Of a stretch of DNA of 23,592 nucleotides, positions 23,530-23,592 are shown piece by piece. Source of the DNA: Nitrospira sp. UBA5699 (GTDB lineage Bacteria; Nitrospirota; Nitrospiria; Nitrospirales; Nitrospiraceae); NCBI GenBank assembly GCA_002420105.1, contig DIHJ01000088.1:1-23592 (forward strand). The letters run 5' to 3'. Below the pieces are notes generated by a model. That model did no database searches. It worked only from the letters and a program-made list of their open reading frames with translations, and was not told where the DNA came from. Each line of letters opens with the position of its first letter. Within the stretch, counting starts at the first letter, position 1. A program made the position numbers and the translations under genes.

Positions 23530-23592
23530 TTAGTACATCCCTTCCATGCCGTGGCTGTGTCCGTGGCCGCCGGCCGGTTCCTTCTTCTCTTC
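23530..23592 (-). CDS. groL: GroEL chaperonin, last 20 codons (partial)
   Basis: On the minus strand the frame reads EEKKEPAGGHGHSHGMEGMY and then TAA (23532-23530). The flexible C-terminal tail of GroEL usually carries a Gly-Met-rich end such as GGM repeats; a Glu/Lys-rich lead, a Gly/His stretch and a final MEGMY-like end occur in chaperonins of several phyla. The rest of the gene lies outside the window. The His-rich tail could bind metal, which is inference. A strong terminator follows. With only 20 residues visible, the call rests on the tail pattern and context. Confidence 0.72.
   Translation of the reverse strand, partial: EEKKEPAGGHGHSHGMEGMY

Noticed and set aside
1..23592. CRISPR array, tRNA or rRNA genes
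   Set aside because: Despite the CHAT protease (compare type III-E CRISPR), I saw no regularly spaced repeats, no cas genes and no tRNA or rRNA-like sequence.

Overview
The window looks like chromosomal DNA of a GC-rich, Gram-negative-type bacterium. A Nitrospira-like member of the Nitrospirota is my best guess. It rests on the gene set (GlnE halves, a GroEL with a His-rich tail, CHASE2/CHAT/caspase genes, a PAS hybrid kinase) and on lipoprotein and Sec signals. It is inferred from style of sequence, not from a search.

Layout from left to right. (1) 1-1266, minus strand: the 5' part of an AAA/ABC-type ATPase, clearly more AT-rich than the rest. (2) 1267-1879: no intact gene. It holds a broken REP-associated (RAYT/Y1) transposase tail and two palindromic structures, one a nested inverted repeat of about 133 nt. 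(3) 1880-6036: glutamine synthetase adenylyltransferase split into two divergent genes. The adenylylating half (minus) carries two N-terminal ACT-like domains. The deadenylylating half (plus) may be expressed from a leaderless transcript. (4) 6132-6890, minus: a coiled-coil lipoprotein. (5) 7204-19151, plus: six co-oriented genes, five with a Sec-type signal and one (CHASE2) anchored by membrane segments. They encode a small Ig-like protein, a CHASE2 membrane sensor, a FecR-like/Ig-like protein, a metacaspase-type C14 protease with a DUF4384-like tail, an S1C trypsin-like protease, and a giant TPR-CHAT protein. (6) 19205-19720, minus: a small secreted protein of unknown function. (7) 19982-23317, minus: a three-gene set of hybrid histidine kinase (PAS-HisKA-HATPase-REC-Hpt), response regulator with a Cys4 motif, and a hypothetical protein. 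(8) 23441-23592: the intrinsic terminator and last 20 codons of groEL.

The most interesting content is the envelope-located protease set, which puts three different protease folds (caspase, trypsin, CHAT) next to a CHASE2 sensor. I infer a sensor-triggered proteolytic cascade outside the cytoplasm. The second highlight is the split, divergent glnE whose adenylyltransferase half has acquired GlnD-like tandem ACT domains and has Asp-x-Glu where Asp-x-Asp is usual. It suggests direct amino-acid sensing by the enzyme that modifies glutamine synthetase.
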